Below are positions 10,076 to 18,886 of a DNA stretch of 64,000 nucleotides, piece after piece. The DNA is taken from positions 1 through 64,000 of the forward strand of contig ATTB01000004.1 of NCBI GenBank assembly GCA_000419465.1, read 5' to 3'. The first letter of the stretch is position 1, and the number at the start of each line of letters is the position of its first letter. The notes below the pieces were generated by a model. That model was not told where the DNA came from. It did no database searches and saw nothing but the letters and a program-made list of their open reading frames with translations. Position numbers and translations under genes: made by a program. The DNA is from an alpha proteobacterium SCGC AAA028-C07 (GTDB lineage Bacteria > Pseudomonadota > Alphaproteobacteria > Pelagibacterales > Pelagibacteraceae).

Positions 10076-10600
10076 ATGAAAACCGATAGTACAAAAAAAT
10101 TTATACCTGTTAACATTGCTGTATTAACTATCTCTGATACTAGAGACGAATCTACCGATACATCAGGGAATATTTTAGTAAATAAAATTAAAGAATTGGG
10201 CCATGCTGTTGTTAGTAAGAAAATTTTAAGAGATGATAAAGAGCAAATTAAAAAAACAATTCTTGCATGGTGTGATGAGGCAGTTGATATAATTATTAGT
10301 ACGGGCGGCACAGGTTTAACAGGTCGGGATATAACGATCGAAGCTTTAGATGAAATTAAAGACAAAGATATTCCTGGATTTGGAGAAATATTTAGAATGC
10401 TCAGTTATAAAACAATTGGAACTTCAACTATTCAATCACGAGCACAAGGGATTATATGCAAAGGAAAATATATATTTGCTTTACCAGGATCTTCTGGTGC
10501 AGTAACGGATGCATGGGAGGGAATTTTAAAATTCCAATTAGATTCTCGTTTTCAACCATGTAACTTTATTAATATTATCCCGCGTCTTAAAGAGAAGTAA
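10076..10600 (+). CDS. moaB: Molybdenum cofactor biosynthesis protein MoaB
   Basis: MoaB/MogA-type protein that would adenylylate molybdopterin before molybdenum insertion. The nucleotide/MPT-binding signature is STGGTGLTGRDITIEAL. The C-terminal LPGSSGAVTDAWEGILKFQLD and PCNFINIIPRL are closer to MoaB than to MogA. 174 aa is the normal length. It diverges from the TauE gene (34-base gap) and converges on moeA with a 2-base gap. MoaB probably performs the MogA role here, as no separate mogA is visible. Confidence 0.92.
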   Translation: MKTDSTKKFIPVNIAVLTISDTRDESTDTSGNILVNKIKELGHAVVSKKILRDDKEQIKKTILAWCDEAVDIIISTGGTGLTGRDITIEALDEIKDKDIPGFGEIFRMLSYKTIGTSTIQSRAQGIICKGKYIFALPGSSGAVTDAWEGILKFQLDSRFQPCNFINIIPRLKEK

Positions 10601-10602
10601 TA

Positions 10603-11850
10603 CTAAATTGTATTTAGGTAGTTAGGGAAAAAACAATCAATTATATCTCCCTTTTTAAATTTCTGCCTTCCTGCTGGAAAAACAGCCCAAATATTAGACT
10701 GCGCAAATGGTTTTATTTTAAATGAATCCTGTCCTTTTAAAGCCTCCAGCTGAAGTGCACCTGAGCTTGAAGTATTTAATTTTGCTTTGACGAAATGCGT
10801 CATGTGTTTCTTTTTAATATAGTTATTTTTTAAAACTGCTTTAATTGGTTTTTCAGGTTCCACTCCTAAAATATTTAGTAGATACGGATTTACAAAAAAT
10901 CTATAACAAGCAGCTGTTGAAATAGGATTGCCTGGAAGCCCAAAGAGCACTTTGTGCTTTCCTCTAATCTTTGCAAATATCACAGGCTTTCCAGGTTTAA
11001 TTTCTACCCCTTTAAAGTAATTTGAAAGTTTAAAAGTTTTAATAATATTTGGAATAAAATCAAATTTACCTGCTGAAATTGCCCCTGAGGTAATAATTAT
11101 ATCTATCTTAGATCTTATCATTTTTTTTATTTGGTTTTTAAAAATCAATGAATGATTATCTCTTAAAATCCCGCCATTAATAAAATTAAATAAGAAATTC
11201 TCATTTAACGATTTGATATAAGGACCATTTGAATTTCTAACTTTCCACGCAGGAATATTTTCACTATTTGAGATTTCATTACCGGTTGAAAAAAATAATA
11301 TGTTTGGTTTTTTTTTAACTTTAATCTTTTTAATTCCTAAGGTTTTTAAAGCTAAAATATGATTTGAGTGAATAACTACACCTTTTTTTATAATAACATC
11401 ATTTTTTTTATAATCAGATCCTAAAAATCTAACGTGTTGATGTTTGTTAACTTTTTTATCAACGATTATGTATTTTGGATTATCTTTATTTGGATAAAAA
11501 ACAATTTGTTCAATTGGAATAATGGTATCAAAGCCTTTTGGGACAATTCCCCCCGTCATAATCTCAACTGTTTCAAATTTTTTAATCATTTTTTTAATAG
11601 GCTTTGTCCCTGCTATCATCGAACCTATAATTTTAAATTTCTGAGGTGATTTTTTATTTAAAAATTTAGTGTCCCTAGAGTTTATTGCAAAGCCATCAAA
11701 GGCGGCATTATTTGCTGCTGGATAATTATGTTTCGAGAAAATATTTAATGACAAAACTCTGTTAAGAGAATTTTCACTATTAATAATTTCATCCCCAATT
11801 TTAATGGGGGCTTTCTTTAAAATCTGTTGTGACCTTAAATAACTAATCAT
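10603..11850 (-). CDS. moeA: Molybdopterin molybdenumtransferase MoeA
   Basis: Inserts molybdate into adenylylated molybdopterin. 415 aa with the four-domain MoeA layout. Visible landmarks are NNAAFDGFAI near residue 45, VEIMTGGIVPKGFDTIIP, the MoCF-like loop TSGAISAGKFDFIP (usually GGVSVGDYD), LFGLPGNPISTAACY, and a C-terminal beta domain. The active-site loop is slightly divergent (AISAGKFD). It overlaps the upstream mobA by 8 bases on the same strand. Confidence 0.93.
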   Translation of the reverse strand: MISYLRSQQILKKAPIKIGDEIINSENSLNRVLSLNIFSKHNYPAANNAAFDGFAINSRDTKFLNKKSPQKFKIIGSMIAGTKPIKKMIKKFETVEIMTGGIVPKGFDTIIPIEQIVFYPNKDNPKYIIVDKKVNKHQHVRFLGSDYKKNDVIIKKGVVIHSNHILALKTLGIKKIKVKKKPNILFFSTGNEISNSENIPAWKVRNSNGPYIKSLNENFLFNFINGGILRDNHSLIFKNQIKKMIRSKIDIIITSGAISAGKFDFIPNIIKTFKLSNYFKGVEIKPGKPVIFAKIRGKHKVLFGLPGNPISTAACYRFFVNPYLLNILGVEPEKPIKAVLKNNYIKKKHMTHFVKAKLNTSSSGALQLEALKGQDSFKIKPFAQSNIWAVFPAGRQKFKKGDIIDCFFPNYLNTI

Positions 11851-12457
11851 TAGTTTTTATTAGCTCTTTTGCTTTTTCTAAATCTTCTTTAGTATTAATA
11901 TTAAAAAAAGGATCGTTATTTTTAAATTCCATATTAATCGTTTTAACTCCAACATTATTAGCCCAAACTTCTACTTTGCGTTCTCCTTTATTAATTACAT
12001 CTTCTTCTAATTTGTCCAATAGGTCTACTGACCATAACCCAAATATATTATGCCTTTTATCATTAGACTTAATAAAAAAAAGTTTGCCGTCTTTATCATT
12101 AATATTCTTTAGAAAATCTTGTAAGCATTTTTTGTTAAAAAACGGTGTGTCAGAAGGAAAAGTAGAAATCCATTTGTAATCTTTATTATTTTTCTTAATC
12201 CATTTTAAGGCTGTCAAAACACCTCCTAATGGCCCTAAATCTTTTTTATAGTCTTCAATTTTAGTAATTTTTTTTGAATTTAAAAACTTAATGTCGTTAT
12301 TTGCTATAATTAAAATTTCATTAAATTGGTCTAAGATTTCTAAGAGAATATAATCGATTAATATTTTCTCTCCCAGTTGCACTTGGGATTTATCCTGACC
12401 AAATCTTTTCGATTGTCCTCCTGCTAGTACAACCCCTAAAATGCTGTTATAGTCCAT
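11843..12457 (-). CDS. mobA: Molybdenum cofactor guanylyltransferase MobA
   Basis: Transfers GMP from GTP to Mo-molybdopterin to make the MGD cofactor used by DMSO-reductase-family enzymes such as the formate dehydrogenase in this window. The N-terminal nucleotidyltransferase signature is VVLAGGQSKRFGQDKSQV, followed by LGPLGGVLTALKW and the Mg-binding segment TFPSDTPFF. 204 aa is typical. It forms a two-gene unit with moeA and diverges from the scaffold/fdhD/formate dehydrogenase set across 43 bases. Confidence 0.93.
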   Translation of the reverse strand: MDYNSILGVVLAGGQSKRFGQDKSQVQLGEKILIDYILLEILDQFNEILIIANNDIKFLNSKKITKIEDYKKDLGPLGGVLTALKWIKKNNKDYKWISTFPSDTPFFNKKCLQDFLKNINDKDGKLFFIKSNDKRHNIFGLWSVDLLDKLEEDVINKGERKVEVWANNVGVKTINMEFKNNDPFFNINTKEDLEKAKELIKTND

Positions 12458-12500
12458 AAATCTAAATATAAATCATTAAAATACCAATTAAAGATATATA

Positions 12501-12896
12501 ATGGATTTAAAAATTTTGGAAATTGCTTCCCATACTGAAAATAAAAAAGCACTTAGCAATCCCACGCATTCATCAAAAAATAAAAACCCGATTTGTGGAG
12601 ATGAAATGGAAATTAGTTTAATTGTAAAAAAAGATATTATTGAGGATATGGCTTACCATTGCAAATCTTGTGTATACTGTCAAGCCTCAGTGAGTTTGCT
12701 TTCGAGAACGATTAAACATAAAAATATTCAAGAATTTAAAGATTTTTTTCATACAGCTGAAGGTATGTTTAAAGACAATAAGTTAAATCTTAAAAATAAC
12801 TGGAAAGAATTTTCAGAAATTTTTGATAAAAAACATATGGCTAGAAAAGAATGTTTGCTTCTTCCTTTAAGAACCGTTTTAAAAGCACTTCAATAA
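12501..12896 (+). CDS. IscU/NifU-like iron-sulfur scaffold protein of the formate dehydrogenase cluster
   Basis: 131-aa protein with the IscU-fold cysteine pattern: NPICGDEM (Cys32), a central HCKSCVYCQAS (Cys54, Cys57, Cys60) and RKECLLLP (Cys118). The order NP-x-CGD, CxxCxxCxAS and RxxCLLLP matches Fe-S scaffold proteins. It carries an extra CxxCxxC where IscU has a single Cys. It is the first gene of a run with fdhD and the two formate dehydrogenase subunits (7-base gap to fdhD). A dedicated role in supplying the clusters of the formate dehydrogenase is inferred from position. Confidence 0.75.
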   Translation: MDLKILEIASHTENKKALSNPTHSSKNKNPICGDEMEISLIVKKDIIEDMAYHCKSCVYCQASVSLLSRTIKHKNIQEFKDFFHTAEGMFKDNKLNLKNNWKEFSEIFDKKHMARKECLLLPLRTVLKALQ

Positions 12897-12903
12897 AAAT
12901 TTA

Positions 12904-13746
12904 ATGAATTCTAAATACAAAGTTTTAAAATTTAAATCTAATAAATTTGAAGAGATTGATGATTTAATTTCTATTGAAGAACCATTGGAAATCTCAATAA
13001 AATTTAAAGATCAAGATAAGTGGGTTAATCAAATTTTATCTATTACTATGAGAACCCCTGGTCATGATGAGGATTTAGTAAGAGGATTTTTATTTAATGA
13101 GCAAATTGTTCAAAATATTAGTCACATTGAATCTATAAAAAGTTTTGGCGATAAAGTAGGGCAATATAAAATTCAAAATAAAATATTAGCTACTTTGAAT
13201 AATTCTCAAAATGTTAATATCACTAAAATTAAAAGGGAGTTTTTGACTAATTCGTCGTGTGGAGTTTGTGGCAAGACTTCTCTAGACGCTTTAGAAATAA
13301 TCAAAAAGGACAAAACTTTATTAACAGAACCTAAGTTAACAAAAGAAGTTATTCTTCAATCTCCGGAAATTTTAAAAAACAGTCAGTCAGAATTTTCTAA
13401 AACAGGAGGCATTCATGCTAGCGGCTTGTTTGCTAGCAATGGAAAATTAATAGCAATAAGCGAAGATGTCGGCAGACATAATGCTTTGGATAAATTAGTA
13501 GGAAATATTTTAAACAACAAACTTCTTAATTCTAATGAACAATTTATTACTTGTTCAGGACGCTTAAACTTTGAGCTAGTGCAAAAAGTTTTAATGACGA
13601 ACATTGGAATTATGATTGGTGTGGGTGCGCCAACAAGTCTCGCTATTGATTTAGCAAGTAAATTTAATATGACTTTGATAGGTTTTGTAAAAAAAGACAG
13701 TTTTAATGTCTATACCAATAATCAAAAAGTAATTATAAAAGCTTAA
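12904..13746 (+). CDS. fdhD: Formate dehydrogenase accessory sulfurtransferase FdhD
   Basis: Carries sulfur from a cysteine desulfurase to the Mo cofactor of formate dehydrogenase, which is essential for activity. The two sulfur-carrier cysteines are in NSSCGVCGKTSLDAL (Cys119, Cys122). Other family segments are EDVGRHNALDKLVG, FITCSGRLNFELVQKVLM and IMIGVGAPTSLAIDLA. 280 aa is typical. It lies 14 bases upstream of the formate dehydrogenase subunit genes. Confidence 0.96.
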   Translation: MNSKYKVLKFKSNKFEEIDDLISIEEPLEISIKFKDQDKWVNQILSITMRTPGHDEDLVRGFLFNEQIVQNISHIESIKSFGDKVGQYKIQNKILATLNNSQNVNITKIKREFLTNSSCGVCGKTSLDALEIIKKDKTLLTEPKLTKEVILQSPEILKNSQSEFSKTGGIHASGLFASNGKLIAISEDVGRHNALDKLVGNILNNKLLNSNEQFITCSGRLNFELVQKVLMTNIGIMIGVGAPTSLAIDLASKFNMTLIGFVKKDSFNVYTNNQKVIIKA

Positions 13747-13760
13747 TTATTTAAAATTTC

Positions 13761-15410
13761 ATGTCAAAAAATATTAGCAATTTATCCGGCAAAGTTGGTT
13801 TAAAGTATAATCTATTTCAGAAAATTTCAGACAACGTTTTAAACAACCATCCAAAAGATAATAAAGACATAGCAAATGAATATAACCTGGGCGTTTCAAC
13901 TGTTTATGGAGCAGAAAGTTTCTACGAATTCTTAAGACCCGCTCATCGCGAGAAGAAAGCTTTTGTTTGTAATGGTAGCGCCTGCATGTGTTCGGGCACT
14001 CAAGATAAATTAAAAGAAACTCTAAGAGAAAAACTAGGCAAGGATAAAGTAGGAACGATGTTTTGCTTAGGCTATTGTTATGAAAACAATGCATTTCATT
14101 ATAACGGGGAAAATTACGCTGGCAAAGATATAGAAAAAATCGATCAAATTATAAAAGGTGAAAAAATTCAACAAGATAAGTATTTCTCCAAAAGTTACGC
14201 AACAACAAGTTTTTTAATGGATGATAAATTGCTATCTATCAGCCAAGTTAGAGAGCAATTAACCAAATTCCTTAAAACTGATAAAAAAGAAATAATTAAA
14301 ACAATATTAGACTCTAATCTTACAGGAAGAGGTGGGGCAGGTTTTCCAACTGGAATGAAATGGGATTTCTGCAGCAGAGAAAAAGTAAAAAAAAAATATG
14401 TTATCTGCAATGCTGATGAAGGTGACTCAGGCGCTTTCTCCGATAGATATTTATTAGAAGATCAGCCTCTAAAAGTTTTATTTGCCATGATAATTTGTGG
14501 CTATGTCATTGGAAGTGATGAAGGAGTTTTGTATATTAGAGGTGAATATCCTAAATCAATTGAAGCAATTAATGGATGTATCAATGAATTAAAAAAAGCA
14601 GGATTGCTTGGAGAAAATATTTTAGGAACAGGTTTTTCTTTTGATATTTATATTTGTATTGGACAAGGCGCATATATTTGTGGTGAAGAAACAGCATTGA
14701 TTGCATCTATTGAAGGCAGACGCGCTGAAGTAGATGTTAGACCTCCATTCCCAGTTACTGAAGGCTTATATAAAAAACCAACAGTGGTGAATAACGTTGA
14801 GACATTAGCTGCGGTTACTGGAATTTTAATTAATGGTGCTGATAAATTTGCAGCTATTGGAAATAAAAAATCTGCTGGCACAAAATTAGTATGTCTCGAT
14901 AGTTTTTTTAAAAATCCTGGAGTTTATGAAATTGATATGGGCACACCTATGAAAAAAATATTTAATGAAATCGGCGGAGGATATAAAGAACCCGTTAAAG
15001 CTTTTCAAATTGGAGGTCCCTTAGGTGGTGTTGTTCCTTTAAGTGAAATTGATAATCTAAATTTAGATTTTCAAGAGTTTAGTGCTAAAGGTTTTATGTT
15101 AGGACATGCTAGCGTTGTAAGTATTCCTAAAGATTTTCCAATGGTGGAATACATTCACCACTTATTTGAATTTTCTGCAGAAGAATCGTGTGGCAAATGT
15201 TTCCCTGGAAGACTCGGGTCATACAGAGGCAAAGAAATGTTTGATCAAGTTAAGAATAAAACAGCCAAAATACCCATGCAACTATTAAACGATCTATTAA
15301 AAACTATGCAAAAGGGTTGTTTATGTGCACTTTGTGGAGCGATACCTACTCCTATCAATAACATTTTAAAATACTTCTCCAGCGAGATGAAAAGTGATAT
15401 TTCTGCTTAA
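13761..15410 (+). CDS. fdsB: NAD-dependent formate dehydrogenase, fused FdsG-FdsB subunit
   Basis: Diaphorase subunit passing electrons from the Mo subunit to NAD+. Residues 1-130 are a NuoE/FdsG-like [2Fe-2S] domain (Cys70, Cys75, Cys102, Cys106 in CNGSAC and CLGYC). Residues about 165-549 are NuoF/FdsB-like, with the FMN/NADH segment GRGGAGFPTGMKWDFC, CNADEGDSGAFSDR and EETALIASIEGRRAEVD. In most Fds enzymes FdsG and FdsB are separate; here they are one 549-aa chain. Oddity: the NuoF-type [4Fe-4S] motif normally ESCGxCxPCR reads ESCGKCFPGR, so the third Cys (position 483) is Gly. The distal site reads GCLCALCG with two extra cysteines (520, 525) beside the expected Cys522. Confidence 0.92.
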   Translation: MSKNISNLSGKVGLKYNLFQKISDNVLNNHPKDNKDIANEYNLGVSTVYGAESFYEFLRPAHREKKAFVCNGSACMCSGTQDKLKETLREKLGKDKVGTMFCLGYCYENNAFHYNGENYAGKDIEKIDQIIKGEKIQQDKYFSKSYATTSFLMDDKLLSISQVREQLTKFLKTDKKEIIKTILDSNLTGRGGAGFPTGMKWDFCSREKVKKKYVICNADEGDSGAFSDRYLLEDQPLKVLFAMIICGYVIGSDEGVLYIRGEYPKSIEAINGCINELKKAGLLGENILGTGFSFDIYICIGQGAYICGEETALIASIEGRRAEVDVRPPFPVTEGLYKKPTVVNNVETLAAVTGILINGADKFAAIGNKKSAGTKLVCLDSFFKNPGVYEIDMGTPMKKIFNEIGGGYKEPVKAFQIGGPLGGVVPLSEIDNLNLDFQEFSAKGFMLGHASVVSIPKDFPMVEYIHHLFEFSAEESCGKCFPGRLGSYRGKEMFDQVKNKTAKIPMQLLNDLLKTMQKGCLCALCGAIPTPINNILKYFSSEMKSDISA

Positions 15411-15413
15411 TCG

Positions 15414-18194
15414 ATGAGTTCAGAAAAACGAAAAATAGCATATATTGATGGAAAGCCTTACGAAATTGGCTCTCATCACACATCCATTTTAAAATTTGTT
15501 AAAGGTTATTTAGGCGATGATAAGGTTCCAACGCTTTGTGACGATCCTAATTTAGCTCCTTATGGAGCATGCAGAGTTTGTTCTGTTGAAGTTGCATTAG
15601 TAAAAGACGGACCAACTAGAGTAGTTGCTTCTTGTCATACCCCAGTAGTTGAGCATCAACATATCTTTACTAATAATGAAAATTTAAAAACCCTTAGAAA
15701 AAATATTATTGAGCTTGTTTTAACAGACCATCCTATGGAATGTGGAACTTGCGAAGTGAATAACAATTGTGAACTTCAAAAAGTTGCTAATGATCTAGGA
15801 ATTTCAGATCACCGATACAATAATCCAAAGCAACACAAAGGCATTCCTAAAGACACCTCTCATTCTTACATGAGAATGAACTTAGATCACTGTATTAACT
15901 GCGGAAGATGTGTAAGAGCGTGCGACGAAATTCAAGGTTCATTTGTTTTGACAATGAGTGGACGAGGATTTGAATCAAGAATTACAACAGACAACAATAT
16001 GTTGTTTGGAGACTCTTCGTGTGTTTCTTGTGGAGCATGCGCTCATACTTGTCCTACCGATGCAATTTCAGATATTTTCCAATCCAAGTCAGCTGCCGTA
16101 GATAAAAAAGTTAGAACCACTTGTTCTTATTGTGGTGTTGGATGTAATCTTGAAGCATCTATAAAAAATAATAAAGTAGTATCCATTGATACTCCTAAAG
16201 AGACAGAAGTAAACGCGGGTCATACTTGTATTAAAGGCAGATATGCATTTGGTTTTTATGATCACCCAGACAGATTAAAAACTCCACTAATTAAAAGAAA
16301 TGGAAAATTTGAACCAGCTTCTTGGGACGAAGCTTATGATTTTATTAAAAAAGAATTAAATCGAATTATAAAAGATCATGGTCCTGATGCGATTGCGGGA
16401 ATCTCTTCTGCAAGATGCACTAATGAAGAAAATTATTTATTCCAAAAAATGATTAGAGCTGTTATTGGAACTAACAGTATTGATTGTTGTGCTAGAATTT
16501 GTCACTCACCAACGGCATGGGGTATGCAGCAAACATTTGGAACAGGAGCTGCTACTAACTCCACAGAAGATATTTACCATGCGGATTTATTTTTAGTGAT
16601 TGGAGCAAATCCTACAAATGCCCACCCGGTTACAGGGGCTAAAATTAAACAACAAGTAATGAAGGGTAAGAAATTAATTGTTTTGGATCCTATTACTACA
16701 GAACTTGCTAAACTTGCGGATTATCACATTAAATTAAAACCAGGAACTAACGTTGCTGTTTTAAACATGATGCTTCATTTTATACTTAAAGAAAAATTAT
16801 ATAATGTTGATTTTGTTAGAGACAGAACTGAAGGTTTTGAAAACTTTATTAAAGAAATTGAAAGACAAGACGTTGACGAATTAGCGAAAGTTGCTGGAGT
16901 AGATAAACAATTAGTTAAAGAAGCAGCCATTGCTTATGCTACTGCAAAAAATTCAATGGAGTTTCATGGCTTAGGTGTTACTGAACATGAACAAGGTTCA
17001 AAAACAGTAATGTTAATTGCAGATCTTGCAATGATTACAGGAAATATTGGTAGAAAAGGTGTTGGAGTAAATCCTCTTAGAGGACAAAATAACGTTCAAG
17101 GAGCTGCTGATATGGGATGTCAACCACATCAAGGGGCTGGTTATTTTAATGTGGCCGATGAAAAAAATCAAAAATTCTACAGTGAAAAATACGGCGTTAC
17201 TCATCCAACTAAACCAGGTTTAAAAATTCCTGAAATGTTTGAGGCAGCAATTAATAAAGAATTAAAAGCCGTTTGGATTATTGGCGAAGACATTGTTCAA
17301 ACAGATCCAAATAGTTCTCACGTTATTGAAGCCATGGAATCATTAGAATTTTTAGTTGTTCAAGAAATATTCATGAGTGAAACTGCAAAACTTGCAACAG
17401 TAGTGTTGCCAGGAACTACTTTCTTAGAAAAAGATGGAACGTTTACTAATACTGAAAGAAGAATTCAAAGAGTGAACAGAGCTGTGCCTCCTTTACCGGG
17501 AACTAAGACAGATGCAGTTATTGTAACACAAATGATGCAAAAATTAGGATTTAATCAACCAAACTATGACGCGGATGAAGTGTTAAAAGAGATTGCAGAC
17601 ATAGTTCCTTTCTTTAAAGGCGTTACTAGAGAGAGACTTGGTAAGCTTGGTTTACAATGGCCTGTGCAAGAAGACGGAACAGATACTAAAATTTTACATA
17701 CTGAAACTTTCAAATTTGGAAAAGGTCGTCTTAAAAACTTTGATTGGAAAGAGTCTGCTGAGATTACAGATAATCAAAAAGAATATCCATTAATACTGAC
17801 TACAAGTCGCGCGCTACAACATTACAATTGTGGAACGATGACAAGAAGAACTAGCAATATTGATATTATGGATGAAGATATTCTTTTAATCCATCCAAAA
17901 GATGCAGCTGAAAGAGATTTAATTACCGGAGATTTTGGAAGATTATTTTCTGGAAGAGGCAAGGTTGATCTGAAAGTAGAAGTGACAGACAAAGTTAAAC
18001 AAGGTGTTGTTTTTACAACTTTCCACTTTCCAGAACACATGGTTAACATGGTCACTGGTCATGGAAAAGATGAAGAAACAATGTGCGCAGAATACAAAGT
18101 TTCTTCAGTAGAAGTTAAAAAAATTTCAAATCGTTTTGAGCCAAAAGATAAAGAAAACGAAAAAGAAAACGAATACCAAGTTCAAGTTAAATAA
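15414..18194 (+). CDS. fdsA: NAD-dependent formate dehydrogenase, molybdenum catalytic subunit FdsA
   Basis: Catalytic subunit oxidising formate to CO2 at a bis-MGD molybdenum centre, 926 aa, soluble. The N-terminal NuoG-like region has a [2Fe-2S] site (LCDDPN, YGACRVC, SCHTPV), a His-Cys cluster (DHPMECGTCEVNNNC) and two ferredoxin clusters (HCINCGRCVRAC, SCVSCGACAHTC). The Mo domain follows with its own cluster (CSYCGVGC), and the Mo-ligand Cys363 sits in CCARICHSPT. The ligand is Cys, not selenocysteine. The C-terminal MGD-binding domain (LTTSRALQHYNCGTMTRRT) is complete. It follows fdsB by 3 bases. The MobA and FdhD it needs are encoded next door. Confidence 0.96.
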   Translation: MSSEKRKIAYIDGKPYEIGSHHTSILKFVKGYLGDDKVPTLCDDPNLAPYGACRVCSVEVALVKDGPTRVVASCHTPVVEHQHIFTNNENLKTLRKNIIELVLTDHPMECGTCEVNNNCELQKVANDLGISDHRYNNPKQHKGIPKDTSHSYMRMNLDHCINCGRCVRACDEIQGSFVLTMSGRGFESRITTDNNMLFGDSSCVSCGACAHTCPTDAISDIFQSKSAAVDKKVRTTCSYCGVGCNLEASIKNNKVVSIDTPKETEVNAGHTCIKGRYAFGFYDHPDRLKTPLIKRNGKFEPASWDEAYDFIKKELNRIIKDHGPDAIAGISSARCTNEENYLFQKMIRAVIGTNSIDCCARICHSPTAWGMQQTFGTGAATNSTEDIYHADLFLVIGANPTNAHPVTGAKIKQQVMKGKKLIVLDPITTELAKLADYHIKLKPGTNVAVLNMMLHFILKEKLYNVDFVRDRTEGFENFIKEIERQDVDELAKVAGVDKQLVKEAAIAYATAKNSMEFHGLGVTEHEQGSKTVMLIADLAMITGNIGRKGVGVNPLRGQNNVQGAADMGCQPHQGAGYFNVADEKNQKFYSEKYGVTHPTKPGLKIPEMFEAAINKELKAVWIIGEDIVQTDPNSSHVIEAMESLEFLVVQEIFMSETAKLATVVLPGTTFLEKDGTFTNTERRIQRVNRAVPPLPGTKTDAVIVTQMMQKLGFNQPNYDADEVLKEIADIVPFFKGVTRERLGKLGLQWPVQEDGTDTKILHTETFKFGKGRLKNFDWKESAEITDNQKEYPLILTTSRALQHYNCGTMTRRTSNIDIMDEDILLIHPKDAAERDLITGDFGRLFSGRGKVDLKVEVTDKVKQGVVFTTFHFPEHMVNMVTGHGKDEETMCAEYKVSSVEVKKISNRFEPKDKENEKENEYQVQVK

Positions 18195-18203
18195 TCTTTA
18201 ATC

Positions 18204-18223
18204 AATAACTAAAGTTATTTTTT
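18204..18223. terminator. Intrinsic terminator between convergent fdsA and HPP gene
   Basis: AATAAC-TAAA-GTTATT forms a 6-bp stem with a 4-base loop, followed by a run of T. It lies just past fdsA and overlaps the stop of the convergent HPP gene, so it can serve fdsA and possibly both strands. The stem is AT-rich and weak. Confidence 0.5.
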
Positions 18224-18709
18224 CCAGTTGATTGGGTAATTCTTTTTTAAAATAAATCTATTTAAAATAATTGCATAAATTATAATTATTATTGATCCTA
18301 AAATAATTGGGTTTAATAAAAATTGATAAGTCGCTCCACCAAGAATTATAAATATTGGATTACCACCTGCAGGAGGGTGTGTAACGTCTAATAAAATCAT
18401 TACAAATATTCCAAGTCCCACAGCAACAGCAATTTGTAAAAATAAATAATGCTGCTCTATAGGAAAAAAATTTAAAGCTAACACGCCAACTAATGATGTA
18501 ATAAAATGCCCAAAAAATACGTTTTTTGGTTGAGCAAAAGGGCTTTCAGGATAACCAAAAACTAACACCATCGATGCTCCAAAAGAGCCAACAAGAAATA
18601 AACCGTACTGAGTTTTAAAACTTAAAAATGAAAGAGTACCAATTGTGATGATTGAAAATATTTTTGCAATTAAAGCCCTTTTAAAATTTTCTTTAATTAT
18701 ATGGATCAT
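18215..18709 (-). CDS. HPP-family integral membrane protein
   Basis: 164 aa with four predicted membrane helices and the family signature THPPAGGNPIFIILGG near residue 110, preceded by FGYPESPFAQPKNVFFGH. HPP proteins are small membrane proteins; a plant/cyanobacterial branch transports nitrite, but the substrate of most bacterial members is unknown. It stands alone between fdsA (convergent) and the ABC transporter (divergent), so a role in formate or C1-anion transport is possible but not shown. Confidence 0.85.
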   Translation of the reverse strand: MIHIIKENFKRALIAKIFSIITIGTLSFLSFKTQYGLFLVGSFGASMVLVFGYPESPFAQPKNVFFGHFITSLVGVLALNFFPIEQHYLFLQIAVAVGLGIFVMILLDVTHPPAGGNPIFIILGGATYQFLLNPIILGSIIIIIYAIILNRFILKKNYPINWKK

Positions 18710-18827
18710 TTCTTAAAATTATTATCATAAATTTGTAATAGCTTTCGTTATTTAATCAGTTCCCTTTTAAGTTGAAAATATATTAACATTTCTTTGTATT
18801 TGATGGTTTTTAGATCCTATTAATTAT

Positions 18828-18856
18828 TTGTATCTAGATTTTTTTATGGTTATAAT
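18828..18856 (+). promoter_or_regulatory. Sigma70-like promoter of the ABC transporter operon
   Basis: TTGTAT, a 17-base spacer and a perfect TATAAT lie about 30 bases before the ATG of the substrate-binding protein. They leave room for the strong AGGGGGAG ribosome binding site. This is the clearest promoter match in the window; in a genome this AT-rich it still needs experimental support. Confidence 0.5.
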
Positions 18857-18886
18857 TTTTAGAAATAAAAATAGGGGGAGCAATTA

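Noticed and set aside
11434-11649. Plus-strand ORF inside moeA (and 11976-12179 inside mobA)
   Set aside because: Antisense shadows with composition (many Asn/Phe) dictated by the AT-rich opposite strand.
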